Positions 17,980 through 27,426 of a stretch of 37,937 bases of DNA are shown piece after piece. The position numbers and the translations under genes are program-made. The notes beneath the pieces are model-generated. The model was not told the DNA's origin and searched no databases. It worked only from the letters and a program-made list of their open reading frames with translations. The stretch's first letter is position 1. Every line of letters starts with the position of its first letter. Source of the stretch: an uncultured Clostridium sp. (lineage in GTDB: Bacteria; Bacillota; Clostridia; Lachnospirales; Lachnospiraceae); the NCBI GenBank assembly GCA_947644195.1, contig CANRZB010000039.1:1-37937 (forward strand). Reading direction: 5' to 3'.

Positions 17980-18977
17980 AAACAATATGGAATCGGATCA
18001 AAAACATTCATGGGAATGCGGTCTATGTCAAGGAAGCAAAATTGCGGGTGCGTAGTATTAAATTTGCTTTGACGGTTCTCTTTTACAATTTAATTATGAT
18101 CGGTATTGCCGTATTTGGTTTTTCGATCGCCTTTAATACGAGTTTACAGGGGAGAGTAAATTATAGCAATGCGATTGCGCTCTATGTCTGTCTCATCGCT
18201 ATTGAGGCAGGGATGGTTATGTTTCTGGTTCCTGCATTTACCGCGGGAAGTATTGCTGGAGAGCGGGAAAAACAGACCTTGGAAATTCTTCTGACTACAA
18301 CATTAAAGCCGCGGCAGATAGTCTGGGGCAAACTGATGTCTTCCATCAGTATGGTTTTGCTTCTTATTGTATCTACTCTGCCTACCATTTCGATTGTTTT
18401 TACAATTGGTGGAGTTGAAATTCTAGATTTGTTGGAATTTGTGATAGTCGTCTTTGTTTTTACCCTGCTTATCGGGAGTATTGGGGTGTGGGCGTCCGTC
18501 TTGATGAAACGTACCGTGCAGGCAACGGTATTTGCGTATGGCGGTATTGTGGTGCTGTGTGGTGTAACGGTATCTATTGTGGGCGTTGTGTGGATGTTGC
18601 GGAGTATCTATTATGCTCAAACACTTGCTCAGGGGCATCCGGTCTCTGTTGATGTGAGTCCGGTTCTGTTACTACTGCTGTTTAATCCTATTTGTACGTT
18701 GGTGGAAGCTTTGGCGAAACAATTTGCCGGTCAGTCGTTGATGATGGAAGTAATGTCTCACAGTGGCAATGCATTGCCGACCATAATCCGTGAGTATTGG
18801 GTGGTTTTCAGTCTGGCAGCACAGTTTGTATTGGCATGTTTCATCATGCGTCTGGCAGAGAAACAGTTGGATCCGCTACGCAGAAAGGAATTGAGCCCAC
18901 GTAAGTTGGCAAAGTTGCAAAGAAAGGAACAGATCAGGGCAGCTAAGAAGCAGAAGTATCAAGCAACGCAGAAATGA
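17976..18977 (+). CDS. ABC-2 type transporter permease
   Basis: A 333-residue membrane protein with about six helices (first near residues 28-50). It has the ABC-2 coupling motif IAGEREKQTLEILLTTTLKPRQIVWGK between helices 2 and 3. The C-terminal tail is highly basic (QRKEQIRAAKKQK). The start overlaps the ATPase stop by ATGA. With the ATPase and the GATase-like membrane protein it matches a GldA/GldF/GldG-type layout; transported molecules are unknown. Confidence 0.92.
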   Translation: MKTIWNRIKNIHGNAVYVKEAKLRVRSIKFALTVLFYNLIMIGIAVFGFSIAFNTSLQGRVNYSNAIALYVCLIAIEAGMVMFLVPAFTAGSIAGEREKQTLEILLTTTLKPRQIVWGKLMSSISMVLLLIVSTLPTISIVFTIGGVEILDLLEFVIVVFVFTLLIGSIGVWASVLMKRTVQATVFAYGGIVVLCGVTVSIVGVVWMLRSIYYAQTLAQGHPVSVDVSPVLLLLLFNPICTLVEALAKQFAGQSLMMEVMSHSGNALPTIIREYWVVFSLAAQFVLACFIMRLAEKQLDPLRRKELSPRKLAKLQRKEQIRAAKKQKYQATQK

Positions 18978-18982
18978 GGTGA

Positions 18983-20548
18983 ATGATGAATATGGATCAG
19001 AATTCATCGGAGGAACAGGAGATCCGTAGTTTCCTCCGACAGTTGCAGAAACGTCTGGCAGTGCAACGGAGTTTGTGGTATCTGGCACGGTATGGATTGG
19101 TTGGCGCCGGGTTTGCTGTGCTGTGTAATCTATTGTCACTCTGGATTCCCATTTATGCTGGGGAATGGATTGGCTTTGCAGGATTTGGGGGGATTCTGCT
19201 TTTGGGTCTGATCCATTGGCTGTGTCGTCTGCCCAGAGAGCGGGAAGCGGCTGTGATGGGTGACCAGGCGGGGATGGAGGAACGTCTTACCACGAATTTA
19301 GAGATTAGAGACCGGTCTGATTTGATGAGCAGGCTGCAACAGCAGGATACGGTAGAGCGGCTTCGCAGCTTTTCCATACCCGACCGCTTGCCGTTGCGGA
19401 TTTATTCCAGATGGTATGCGGGTGCTGGTTTATGTTTGGTCATTGCTTTGGTCTGTGCCTTATATCCGACGGCGGCGAAGCAACTTGCGGCAGAACGGCA
19501 TGCGTTACATGTAGTGAAGAAAGAAGCAGTAGAAAAGTTGGACCGTGCCGAGAAAAAATTGGAGGAGCAGGTAGGAGAGGGGAAATTAAAGGAATCGGAG
19601 CAGAATCGTCTTCAAGATATCTTGAAGGTGGCAAAGAAAGAAGTCAAGGCCAGTCAAGGGCAGGGAGACCTCCGAAAGGCACAGGAGAGATTGGAGACGA
19701 AGCTGGTAAATTCACTTCCTAAATCCCTGGATGAGAGGACAGCCGAGAATCTGCAGTCCCTGGTGCAGAATCAGGATCTAAAAGCTATGGCTGAGTATCA
19801 GCAGGCATTGGATCAATTGGCGGCGAACAGTGAGACGATTGCCACTGCACAACAGGCGTTACAGAGTCTTGGAGAATTATTGGGGACAGAGCAGAAGCAG
19901 GAGCTCATTCGTCAGCTAAACCAGGCAATGACCGATGGGACGATATCGCAAAAGGAACTGGAGGAAGCGTTGCAGAGTTTACAGGATGCCAATGCTTCCT
20001 ATACGCAGACGAAGCTCGGACAGCCAGAAGGAACACCGCCTTCCGCAACTGCCCAGGCGAGTAGTTCCGAACAGCCTTCTTCCGGTGGTCAATCCGGGGA
20101 GGGACAAAAGCAAAATAGTGGTTCCGGGAATGGAAATGGTTCTGGGAATGGAGAAGGTTCCGGGAATGGAAATAGTTCTGGAAATGGAAATGGTTCTGGA
20201 AATGGCGGAGGTAACGGCCAGGGTTCCGGAAATGGTGCAGGTTTTGGTGGTGGATACAGTAGAGGAAGTGAACAGGGGATCCAGCGTAAGGATCCAGCAG
20301 GGGAAGCTGAACAGGTATGGATTCCAGAGGAGACTGGGGAAGATGAGAACCTGACGGGGCAAAAGCAGGGATCGTCCTCTATGCGGCGCAAATCAGATCA
20401 TGCGGAGACTGCCCGTGCCGGTGCGAAATCCGATCTGGGCGCAGTATCCGGTCAGTATGAGAAAAAGGCGTATTCTAAGATTCAGAAGCAGAAAATACCG
20501 GATTCTATGGAGGATCTGGTCAAAGAGTATTTTAGCTCTTTGGACTAA
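18983..20548 (+). CDS. Membrane-anchored coiled-coil protein with Gly/Asn/Ser-rich tract (521 aa)
   Basis: I do not recognise a named family. Two hydrophobic stretches (about residues 35-75) and another (about 140-160) anchor it. A long charged helical region (about 180-340, rich in K, E, Q, A, L) is predicted coiled coil. A low-complexity tract (about 380-430) has GSGNGN-type repeats, followed by a polar tail. GAGGTGA precedes three candidate in-frame ATGs (18983, 18986, 18992); the second is best spaced. It lies 5 bases after the permease and 56 bases before MoxR, so it is a structural member of the same operon. The disordered tract may act as a flexible linker or scaffold. Confidence 0.8.
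   Translation: MMNMDQNSSEEQEIRSFLRQLQKRLAVQRSLWYLARYGLVGAGFAVLCNLLSLWIPIYAGEWIGFAGFGGILLLGLIHWLCRLPREREAAVMGDQAGMEERLTTNLEIRDRSDLMSRLQQQDTVERLRSFSIPDRLPLRIYSRWYAGAGLCLVIALVCALYPTAAKQLAAERHALHVVKKEAVEKLDRAEKKLEEQVGEGKLKESEQNRLQDILKVAKKEVKASQGQGDLRKAQERLETKLVNSLPKSLDERTAENLQSLVQNQDLKAMAEYQQALDQLAANSETIATAQQALQSLGELLGTEQKQELIRQLNQAMTDGTISQKELEEALQSLQDANASYTQTKLGQPEGTPPSATAQASSSEQPSSGGQSGEGQKQNSGSGNGNGSGNGEGSGNGNSSGNGNGSGNGGGNGQGSGNGAGFGGGYSRGSEQGIQRKDPAGEAEQVWIPEETGEDENLTGQKQGSSSMRRKSDHAETARAGAKSDLGAVSGQYEKKAYSKIQKQKIPDSMEDLVKEYFSSLD
20120..20251 (+). repeat. 18-base tandem repeat encoding GSGNGN units
   Basis: Degenerate 18-base units such as GGTTCCGGGAATGGAAAT start at 20120, 20138, 20156, 20174 and 20192, with imperfect copies to about 20251. 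They encode GSGNGN/GSGNGE/GSGNGG. The in-frame 18-base period means copy-number change would lengthen or shorten the linker without a frameshift. Confidence 0.85.
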
Positions 20549-20604
20549 AAGCGGTGCATGATGGTATGAAAATGGAGAGTATCAGGACGGATAGGAGGAC
20601 AGGA

Positions 20605-21591
20605 ATGAAGGAAGAGGAAATCAGGGAATTGGTTGGTAAAGTAGCCGCCTGTGAGACAGAGATTGGCAAGGGGATCATTGGTCAGAAAGAAACGATCCGT
20701 CAGATTATTTTGGCGATTCTGGCAGAGGGAAATGTATTGTTAGAGGGAGTACCGGGGCTAGGAAAGACCGAATTGGTAAAGACCATTGCCAAGGTGATGG
20801 ATTTGAGCTTTTCCAGAATTCAGTTTACCCCGGACCTGATGCCGGCGGATATTACTGGTACTAACTTGATTGAAAAGGAAGGTGAGCACAATGTTTTCCG
20901 ATTTCAGAGAGGACCTCTGTTTGCCAATATTGTGCTGGCAGACGAGATAAACCGTGCTACACCGAAAACGCAGTCGGCGTTGTTGGAAGCCATGCAGGAA
21001 AAGACGGTAACGGTGGGAACACAGACGTATGCAATGGATCTGCCCTATATGGTGTTAGCGACCCAGAATCCGATTGAGAACGAGGGAACCTACCCACTGC
21101 CGGAGGCGCAATTGGATCGTTTTCTGTTTAAGTTATTGGTGGAATATCCCAATTTACAGGAATTAAAACAGATTGTGCATCTGACGGTAGAGGAGGAACG
21201 GGAAGAAATCAACCAGGTATTGAATCACCAGGATTTAATTCAGTTGCAGCAGACGATCCGGGAGGTGCCGGTGGCGGAGGCTGTGGAAAACTATGCTTTA
21301 CAATTGGTGTTAGGTACGCATCCAGAGAGCGAGTATGCTACGGCACCGGTGAAGCAGTATGTGATGGCGGGAGCCAGCCCGAGGGCGGCACAGGCCATTT
21401 TCCGGACAGCGAAAGCTAGGGCGTTATTGTCGGGACGGTTTAATGTATCTTTTGATGATATTGATTATGTGGCGTTACCAGCTTTACGGCATCGTGTGGC
21501 AATGAATTTTGATGCGTTATCTGAAAATATTGCAGCGGACACTGTGATTCGCAGTTTGCAGGAGGAGATGGATGGAAGAAAAGCTGTTTGA
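20605..21591 (+). CDS. MoxR-family AAA+ ATPase
   Basis: A 328-residue MoxR ATPase: Walker A GVPGLGKTE (about residues 46-54), Walker B VLADEINR, sensor 1 LATQNP, arginine finger region LPEAQLDRF and sensor 2 GASPRAAQ. MoxR proteins act as chaperones that mature or remodel vWA-domain protein complexes. ATG 20605 was chosen because AGGAGG ends 6 bases upstream; an in-frame GTG at 20554 has no site. The 3' end overlaps the DUF58 gene by 20 bases. The MoxR-DUF58-vWA order is the classical one. Confidence 0.95.
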   Translation: MKEEEIRELVGKVAACETEIGKGIIGQKETIRQIILAILAEGNVLLEGVPGLGKTELVKTIAKVMDLSFSRIQFTPDLMPADITGTNLIEKEGEHNVFRFQRGPLFANIVLADEINRATPKTQSALLEAMQEKTVTVGTQTYAMDLPYMVLATQNPIENEGTYPLPEAQLDRFLFKLLVEYPNLQELKQIVHLTVEEEREEINQVLNHQDLIQLQQTIREVPVAEAVENYALQLVLGTHPESEYATAPVKQYVMAGASPRAAQAIFRTAKARALLSGRFNVSFDDIDYVALPALRHRVAMNFDALSENIAADTVIRSLQEEMDGRKAV

Positions 21592-22528
21592 TGCAGAATT
21601 TTGGAATCATCTGCACAGGATCCGTTTGGCAGAAGGGCAGAGAATGTCTGGTGGCAGAAGCGGAGGAAGGCGCTCCATGGCTAAGGGCAGCAGTGTGGAG
21701 TTCGCTGATTTTCGGGAATATATACCGGGCGATGATATTCGCAGGATTGACTGGAATGTTTATGGACGAATGGACCGCCTGTATGTCAAATTATTTATGC
21801 AGGAACAGGAAGGTATTTATACGGTGGTGTTGGATACCAGTGCATCTATGAATTTTGGGACGCCTTCCAAGGCAGTTATGGCATCCCGTTTGGCGGGGGC
21901 ATTTGGCTATGTGGCTTTACATGCCCAGGATAGGGTTCGTCTTGCTTCTGTCTTTAGTGGAGTAGCAACCAGGGGACAGAATGGGAACGAAGCGGGTGCT
22001 GCAGATGCGGTTCCACAGGCCAAAGTTGAGGCGGGCCTGACCGGGATGCAGAGTCTGAACCGTTATTTGGCACAGATTGAGCGACTATCTTTTGCGGGGC
22101 AGACGGATCTCTGGAATTCCATACGGAGGATTCCTTTTCCCAGACGGGGATGTACTGTTGTGTTGTCCGATTTTATGGACAGAGGTGCGGAGCCTTCTCG
22201 GATGGAAAACATTGCACAGGTATTAAAATATTTGCGCTTTCAGAAGCAGGATATTATTTTAGTACGCATTGTAGCGGAGGAAGAACAGCATCCCATGTTT
22301 CAGGGGACAGTTAATCTGATTGATGAGGAAACGGAGGAAGAATTAAAGGTTACCATGACGGAGAAGCTGTTATCGGAATATGGGAAACAGGTAGAGGAGT
22401 ACCGCAAAGAGTTGCAGCGGTTAGCAAAGCGCTATCAGGCACATTGGATGGAAGTCAAAAACACAGAAACGATTGATCGGGTTATTGATCAGGGGCTTCA
22501 TAATGGATCATTCATAACGGCAATGTAA
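21572..22528 (+). CDS. DUF58 domain protein with vWA-like fold
   Basis: A 318-residue protein carrying the DUF58 signature FREYIPGDDIRRIDWNVYGRMDRLYVKLF. It is followed by a vWA-type metal site, LDTSASMNFG, and further DUF58 features (LAGAFGYVALHAQDRV, CTVVLSDFMD). No membrane helix is present, so it is cytoplasmic. It overlaps moxR by 20 bases and is the usual partner of MoxR. It is likely a substrate or adaptor in assembling the downstream vWA protein. Confidence 0.93.
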   Translation: MEEKLFDAEFWNHLHRIRLAEGQRMSGGRSGGRRSMAKGSSVEFADFREYIPGDDIRRIDWNVYGRMDRLYVKLFMQEQEGIYTVVLDTSASMNFGTPSKAVMASRLAGAFGYVALHAQDRVRLASVFSGVATRGQNGNEAGAADAVPQAKVEAGLTGMQSLNRYLAQIERLSFAGQTDLWNSIRRIPFPRRGCTVVLSDFMDRGAEPSRMENIAQVLKYLRFQKQDIILVRIVAEEEQHPMFQGTVNLIDEETEEELKVTMTEKLLSEYGKQVEEYRKELQRLAKRYQAHWMEVKNTETIDRVIDQGLHNGSFITAM

Positions 22529-22604
22529 AACAAGAGGAAGTTTCACTGGCGGAGCGGAAATCTACCCAGATAGAATCTTCCGGCAATTCCGGGAAAGGAG
22601 CAGT

Positions 22605-25600
22605 ATGGGAATTACACATTTTTGGCCATTAGGATTGGCGGTACTGATACCGGGCATTATTTTGCTCTATCTATTGAAAACACATGCTGTTTCCCATCGG
22701 ATTCCGGCATTGAATTTGTGGAAAGAGGCCTATGAGAATGTGCAGGCACAAACACCATGGGAGAAATTCAGACACCATTTGTTGATGTATCTGCAGATTT
22801 TGGCATTGGTTTTATTAATGTTAGCATTGATGATGCCGTATTTACGTCTGCACGGCGGTGAGAGTAGCAGGGTGGCTATCTGTTTGGATCTCAGCGGCAG
22901 TATGAATGGCAGATATGATGAGAAGCATACCAAGCTGGAAGAAGCTAAGCGACAGGCGAAACGCTATGTCAGCCAATTAAAAAAGGGTAGCAGAGTAACC
23001 TTGCTGACCGGAGGGCGCAGCGGAAAAATCTTGGCCAGTGATGTGACAGACCAGGGAAGAATCCAGAAATTGATCCAGGAACAGCAGCCTACGGATGCAG
23101 AGGGGAACCTGCAGCCGGCAGTGCGAATGTTACATTCCATTGTCAAGCAGTGGGAGGAGTACCAGATGGTGGGTTTTACGGATGAAAACGTAGAACTGGG
23201 TTCTCTGTCCGGAGAAATTATAGATCTCAGTACCGATTACGGCAATTGTTCTGTGGATTGGGTCGGTCATACGGAAAATGAGCAGGGGACGATAACGGTA
23301 CAGGCGAAAATAGAAAATCATGGTAAGGAAAAGGCTTCCCATGAAGTGAACTTGTATCTGGGAGAGTCTTTGTATGATGTAAAACAGGTAGCGGTGGGTG
23401 CCGGGGAGAGCCAGATTATTTCCTTTATGGAGTTGAGTGCGGCTCAATTCCATAAACTCCAAACGAACGGTGGGTATCTGCGGGCGGAACTCAACGAAAA
23501 AGACGGCTTAGAGGCCGATAATACCGCTTATGAGCTGTTGGATGCAGCCGTACAGAAACAGGTTTTATTGGTATCGAAGCAGAATCAGTTTCTGGAAAAA
23601 GCGCTTGTATTAGATGAAAATATTGTCCTAGAGAAAACAACTTCTGTCAAAAATATTGATCAGAATAAATCTTATGATCTCATCGTCTATGATGGGATGA
23701 TGCCGGAACAGTGGTATGAAAGCGAGAATGTATTGGTTTTGAATCCTTCTGGAGATCTGATTTTGGCAGGGAAAGAGCTGATTGCTGTACAGAAGAAAAA
23801 AGAGAATATCCGTGTGACGGTTCCTGCGGGAGATTTGCTTCCAGATATGGAGGAGTTTACCTTTGGCTGCGCACGAGCCAGTAGTATAAAAGTTCCGGCC
23901 TGGGGATATTCCTTTTGCAAAACAGGGGCAGAGAGTGTAGGTTATACCGGCACATTAGACGGGAGATCTGTGACGGTTCTGGGATTTGACCTGCATGATT
24001 CGGATCTGCCCTTACAGATGGAGTTTCCGATCCTGATACAAAACATTCTACATCGGACTTCCCAAAAAATTTCCTTGTCGGATTCGGGATTATCTCCTTT
24101 GGATACGGTGGATCTGCTCTATCGGCAGGCGGTATCGTCTGTGGTGTGGTATGGACCAGATCATACAGAGAGACAAGGTGTCCTGAAAGATGGACATGTG
24201 ATTTATTCTGATACGGCTAGGTCTGGATTGTATCAGGTATCAGCCAGGATGGATCAAGAGAAATGGGAGCAATATTTTACGGTAGAGTTTCCAGCGGCAG
24301 AATCGGCAGTGCATCAGGGAATTCATGTGACTGGGGAAGGTGGTAAGAAAATAAAGACCAGCCAGAAAGTGGGCGAGGTATTTGGAATGGTATCGTTAGT
24401 AAAGCCCATTCTAATTTTGTTACTTCTTTGTGTCATTGTGGAATGGTTGGTTTATCGCCGTAAGCAGCCGATATTTGGCAGCAAAGCGGGTAAGGTTATT
24501 ATTTATGTGCTGCGTTTGACCGTTATTGCGTTGTTGATCGGAGCGCTTCTGGATCTTTCTGTTACGAACCGGAAGGCAAAAACGACGACGTTGTTTTTGA
24601 TTGACGTTTCCGACAGCACGCTTACCCATCAGGAAGAAGCCGTCGATCAGGTTCGAGAAGCCCTGGAGCGGCTGCCCGCAGGAGAACAGGCGGGAGTGGT
24701 TGCGTTTGGTGGTGACTCTAATATTGAGCAATTTGTCTCCGGGAAGGCTCAGTTTGAAGGTTTGGATACGATGCCGATGACTTCGGAAACAAATCTGGAA
24801 CAGGCGGTACAGACTGCGCTCTCCCTCTATCCAGAGTATAGCAGCAAACGTATGGTTATTCTGACAGATGGTTCTGAAAATGCGGGAGAATTGTCAAGGA
24901 TTAGTAGCAGCCTGCTTGCTGCGCAGGTGGATGTGCAGGTGAAAAAATGGGAGAGTGTTCCCGGGGAAGAGGTCTATCTATCGGATCTATCCGTACCGGA
25001 ACGGATTGCGGTAGGCGAGACCTTTCATGTTGATATCGAGGTGGAGAGTACGGTGCATACCGGCGCCAGACTGCAATTATATAATGACAATACGCTACAG
25101 CGGGAAGAAACCGTGGATTTGCAGGTGGGCACCAATCGTTTTTCCTTTCAGGATTCGCGGGATGCCGGGGGATTTTCTAATTACCGTGCCGTTATTATTC
25201 CAGACCAGGATACGGTTCAGGTAAATAATGAATTTGTAGCTTATACGGAAGCCAGTGAAAAGAAACCGATTCTGTTGGTGGAGGGAAAGGAAGGAGAAAC
25301 CAAAGAATTTCAAAAGATATTGCGAGCCACATCTTATCCGTTTCACGTTGTGAAACCATCGCGGGCGCCGGGATCGGTTTCTGCGTTGAATCGGTATGTG
25401 TCCGTTTTATTGGACAATGTGTTCGAAGAAGATCTCTCGGCGGGATTCTTGAGTTCGGTAGAATCTTACGTCAAAGATTATGGCGGAGGGTTGGTTGCGA
25501 TTGGTGGCGATCAGAGTTTTGCACTCGGAGGATATCGGGAAACTGTGTTAGAAAAGATTCTTCCGGTTAATATGGATCACAAAGATCAGGAAGAACTGCC

Positions 25601-27242
25601 AAAGATGGCAATGGTTATGGTAATAGACCATTCCAGTAGTATGTCTGATTCCAGTGGCCAAAATTCTAAATTAAATGTGGCAAAAAAGTCAGCGGCGGGT
25701 GCTTTGAAGAATCTGCGCGATACGGATATGGCTGGTGTGCTGTGCTTTGACGATGCGTTTCAATGGGCCGTGAAGTTAGATGATCTCAAAGATAGGGACA
25801 GTATCAATAAAAAGATTATGGGAATTTCGACAGGAGGTAGCACAAGTATCTTTCCGGCGCTAGAGGAGGCATATAAAGCCTTGAAACAGGCAGATGCCCA
25901 GGTGAAACATGTAGTATTGTTGACGGATGGGCAGGATAACAGAGGTGCGGAATACCATAAACTACTGCAAAACAGTGAGCAGGATGGAATTACAGTTTCT
26001 ACGGTAGCGGTGGGAAAAGATGCCGATCAGGGTTTGCTGACTCGGATTGCAGAGATGGGAAAAGGGCGCACATATCTGACGGATGGTGCAGAATTGCCCC
26101 GTATCTTTGCGCAGGAAGTTTATTATGCCCAAGGAGAATTTCTGGTAAACCGTGATTTTACACCAGTTAAGACCGCGGAATCTGAAATTTTGCGAGATAT
26201 TGAAAGTATGCCGGAACTGCGGGGGTATATTGCGACATCGGTCAAAGACAGCGCCACAGCAGTTTTGATGGATGATAAGCAGGAAGATCCTATTCTGGCA
26301 GAGTGGCGTTACGGTTTAGGGACTACGATTGCGTTTACGTCTGATACTACGAATGAATGGACTGGGAACTATGCAGCTTGGGCGAAATATCCGATGTTTT
26401 GGGAACATTTGATTGGAGAAACGGTATATCAGAGTAATCATGACAGCAAGGTAAGCGCAAGTCAGGAAGGGAATACCGGAGTGATACGGTATGAGAATAA
26501 AGAAATTTCCGGGGATGCTAAAGTTACCGCTGTATATACCGATCAATCGGGGGAACAGCAAGAGATTACTCTGGATGCTGTGTCTGGCGGCATCTATGAG
26601 GGAAGGATCCCATTGGGGGAAACTGGTGTCTATACGGTCAATGTGCGTGAAAGCCAAAAGGATGAGTTACTGCGTGCATCTAATGTACAATTAACGATGC
26701 AGTATTCTGCGGAATATCGTTTTACCTCTGAGAGCAGTGCGGTGGATCAGATGCTGGCAGATACTGGGGGAAGTTATATTAATGATTTGCAGAAAATCTA
26801 TCAGAATAAACCGGAGGGTACAGAATCCAGAAAAAATCTGACGATACCATTCTTGCTTGCCGCAGTGATATTTTGGATGCTCGATATTGTGAACCGAAGA
26901 CTGCCGGTATTGTCAAACGGAACATGGCTGCGCAAGATCGCACAACGTCGCATGGAACGGAGGAAAGACCGGAAGCGTAGGCTTACCGCCAAAGAACAGC
27001 ATGACAGAACAGAAGCCGATGGATTGGCAGAGAAAGTACCATCCGGCTTACCAGGGCAGGAGGCGCAGCAACGGACGACAGAAGTCGATGCCAATATAAA
27101 ACAACAGAAGCGTATGGTGTCCAAGGAACAGAAACGTGCCAGAAAAGAGCGGGAAACGGAGGGACGCAGAAAAAAACAGGCGGAACCGGAACTATTGGAT
27201 GTGGGAAGCCTGTTACAGAAACAGCAGGAGCGCAATAAGTAA
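22605..27242 (+). CDS. Giant membrane protein with three vWA domains (BatA-like fusion, 1545 aa)
   Basis: The N-terminus resembles BatA/aerotolerance proteins, with helices at about residues 7-24 and 58-80. The first vWA domain has MIDAS DLSGSMNG near 94. A ~480-residue extracytoplasmic region leads to helices at about 590-612 and 628-648. The second vWA has DVSDST near 665. A GATase-like segment follows (LLVEGKEGETKEF... VKDYGGGLVAIGGDQSFALGGY), then the third vWA with DHSSSMSD near 1007 and LLTDGQDNRG. A last helix (about 1412-1430) precedes a highly charged cytoplasmic tail. All three sites keep DxSxS. AAAGGAG precedes the ATG. In other bacteria such domains are separate genes; here they are one chain. 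A role in building or sensing envelope complexes is inferred. Confidence 0.9.
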   Translation: MGITHFWPLGLAVLIPGIILLYLLKTHAVSHRIPALNLWKEAYENVQAQTPWEKFRHHLLMYLQILALVLLMLALMMPYLRLHGGESSRVAICLDLSGSMNGRYDEKHTKLEEAKRQAKRYVSQLKKGSRVTLLTGGRSGKILASDVTDQGRIQKLIQEQQPTDAEGNLQPAVRMLHSIVKQWEEYQMVGFTDENVELGSLSGEIIDLSTDYGNCSVDWVGHTENEQGTITVQAKIENHGKEKASHEVNLYLGESLYDVKQVAVGAGESQIISFMELSAAQFHKLQTNGGYLRAELNEKDGLEADNTAYELLDAAVQKQVLLVSKQNQFLEKALVLDENIVLEKTTSVKNIDQNKSYDLIVYDGMMPEQWYESENVLVLNPSGDLILAGKELIAVQKKKENIRVTVPAGDLLPDMEEFTFGCARASSIKVPAWGYSFCKTGAESVGYTGTLDGRSVTVLGFDLHDSDLPLQMEFPILIQNILHRTSQKISLSDSGLSPLDTVDLLYRQAVSSVVWYGPDHTERQGVLKDGHVIYSDTARSGLYQVSARMDQEKWEQYFTVEFPAAESAVHQGIHVTGEGGKKIKTSQKVGEVFGMVSLVKPILILLLLCVIVEWLVYRRKQPIFGSKAGKVIIYVLRLTVIALLIGALLDLSVTNRKAKTTTLFLIDVSDSTLTHQEEAVDQVREALERLPAGEQAGVVAFGGDSNIEQFVSGKAQFEGLDTMPMTSETNLEQAVQTALSLYPEYSSKRMVILTDGSENAGELSRISSSLLAAQVDVQVKKWESVPGEEVYLSDLSVPERIAVGETFHVDIEVESTVHTGARLQLYNDNTLQREETVDLQVGTNRFSFQDSRDAGGFSNYRAVIIPDQDTVQVNNEFVAYTEASEKKPILLVEGKEGETKEFQKILRATSYPFHVVKPSRAPGSVSALNRYVSVLLDNVFEEDLSAGFLSSVESYVKDYGGGLVAIGGDQSFALGGYRETVLEKILPVNMDHKDQEELPKMAMVMVIDHSSSMSDSSGQNSKLNVAKKSAAGALKNLRDTDMAGVLCFDDAFQWAVKLDDLKDRDSINKKIMGISTGGSTSIFPALEEAYKALKQADAQVKHVVLLTDGQDNRGAEYHKLLQNSEQDGITVSTVAVGKDADQGLLTRIAEMGKGRTYLTDGAELPRIFAQEVYYAQGEFLVNRDFTPVKTAESEILRDIESMPELRGYIATSVKDSATAVLMDDKQEDPILAEWRYGLGTTIAFTSDTTNEWTGNYAAWAKYPMFWEHLIGETVYQSNHDSKVSASQEGNTGVIRYENKEISGDAKVTAVYTDQSGEQQEITLDAVSGGIYEGRIPLGETGVYTVNVRESQKDELLRASNVQLTMQYSAEYRFTSESSAVDQMLADTGGSYINDLQKIYQNKPEGTESRKNLTIPFLLAAVIFWMLDIVNRRLPVLSNGTWLRKIAQRRMERRKDRKRRLTAKEQHDRTEADGLAEKVPSGLPGQEAQQRTTEVDANIKQQKRMVSKEQKRARKERETEGRRKKQAEPELLDVGSLLQKQQERNK

Positions 27243-27284
27243 AATCTACTTGAGGGGTTGCCCTGTGGATAAAGACACGTTCTC

Positions 27285-27313
27285 TTTACACAATATCTCC
27301 TTTCTGTTATTAT
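27285..27313 (+). promoter_or_regulatory. Sigma-A promoter for proB
   Basis: TTTACA (27285-27290), a 17-base spacer and TATTAT (27308-27313) predict a leader of about 105 bases. The leader contains a small hairpin (TGTGTT...AACACA, about 27366-27388), but no T-box or other named riboswitch signature. It separates proB from the upstream vWA operon. Confidence 0.7.
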
Positions 27314-27426
27314 GGTAAACGGTCGAGGGACAAGACTGGCAGGGTGTGACAGGATACCAATGGGATGTGTTGGTAGTTCGGAAACACAGCCGGGATGAGG
27401 GTGCATGAAAGAGAATGGAGATTGTA

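Noticed and set aside
19935-20391. Several overlapping frames (both strands) across the GSGNGN tract
   Set aside because: They arise from the low-complexity repeat; only the 18983 frame has a proper start and operon context.
27314-27426. Possible T-box or other riboswitch in the proB leader
   Set aside because: The leader is too short and no T-box sequence or antiterminator was found; only a small hairpin is present.
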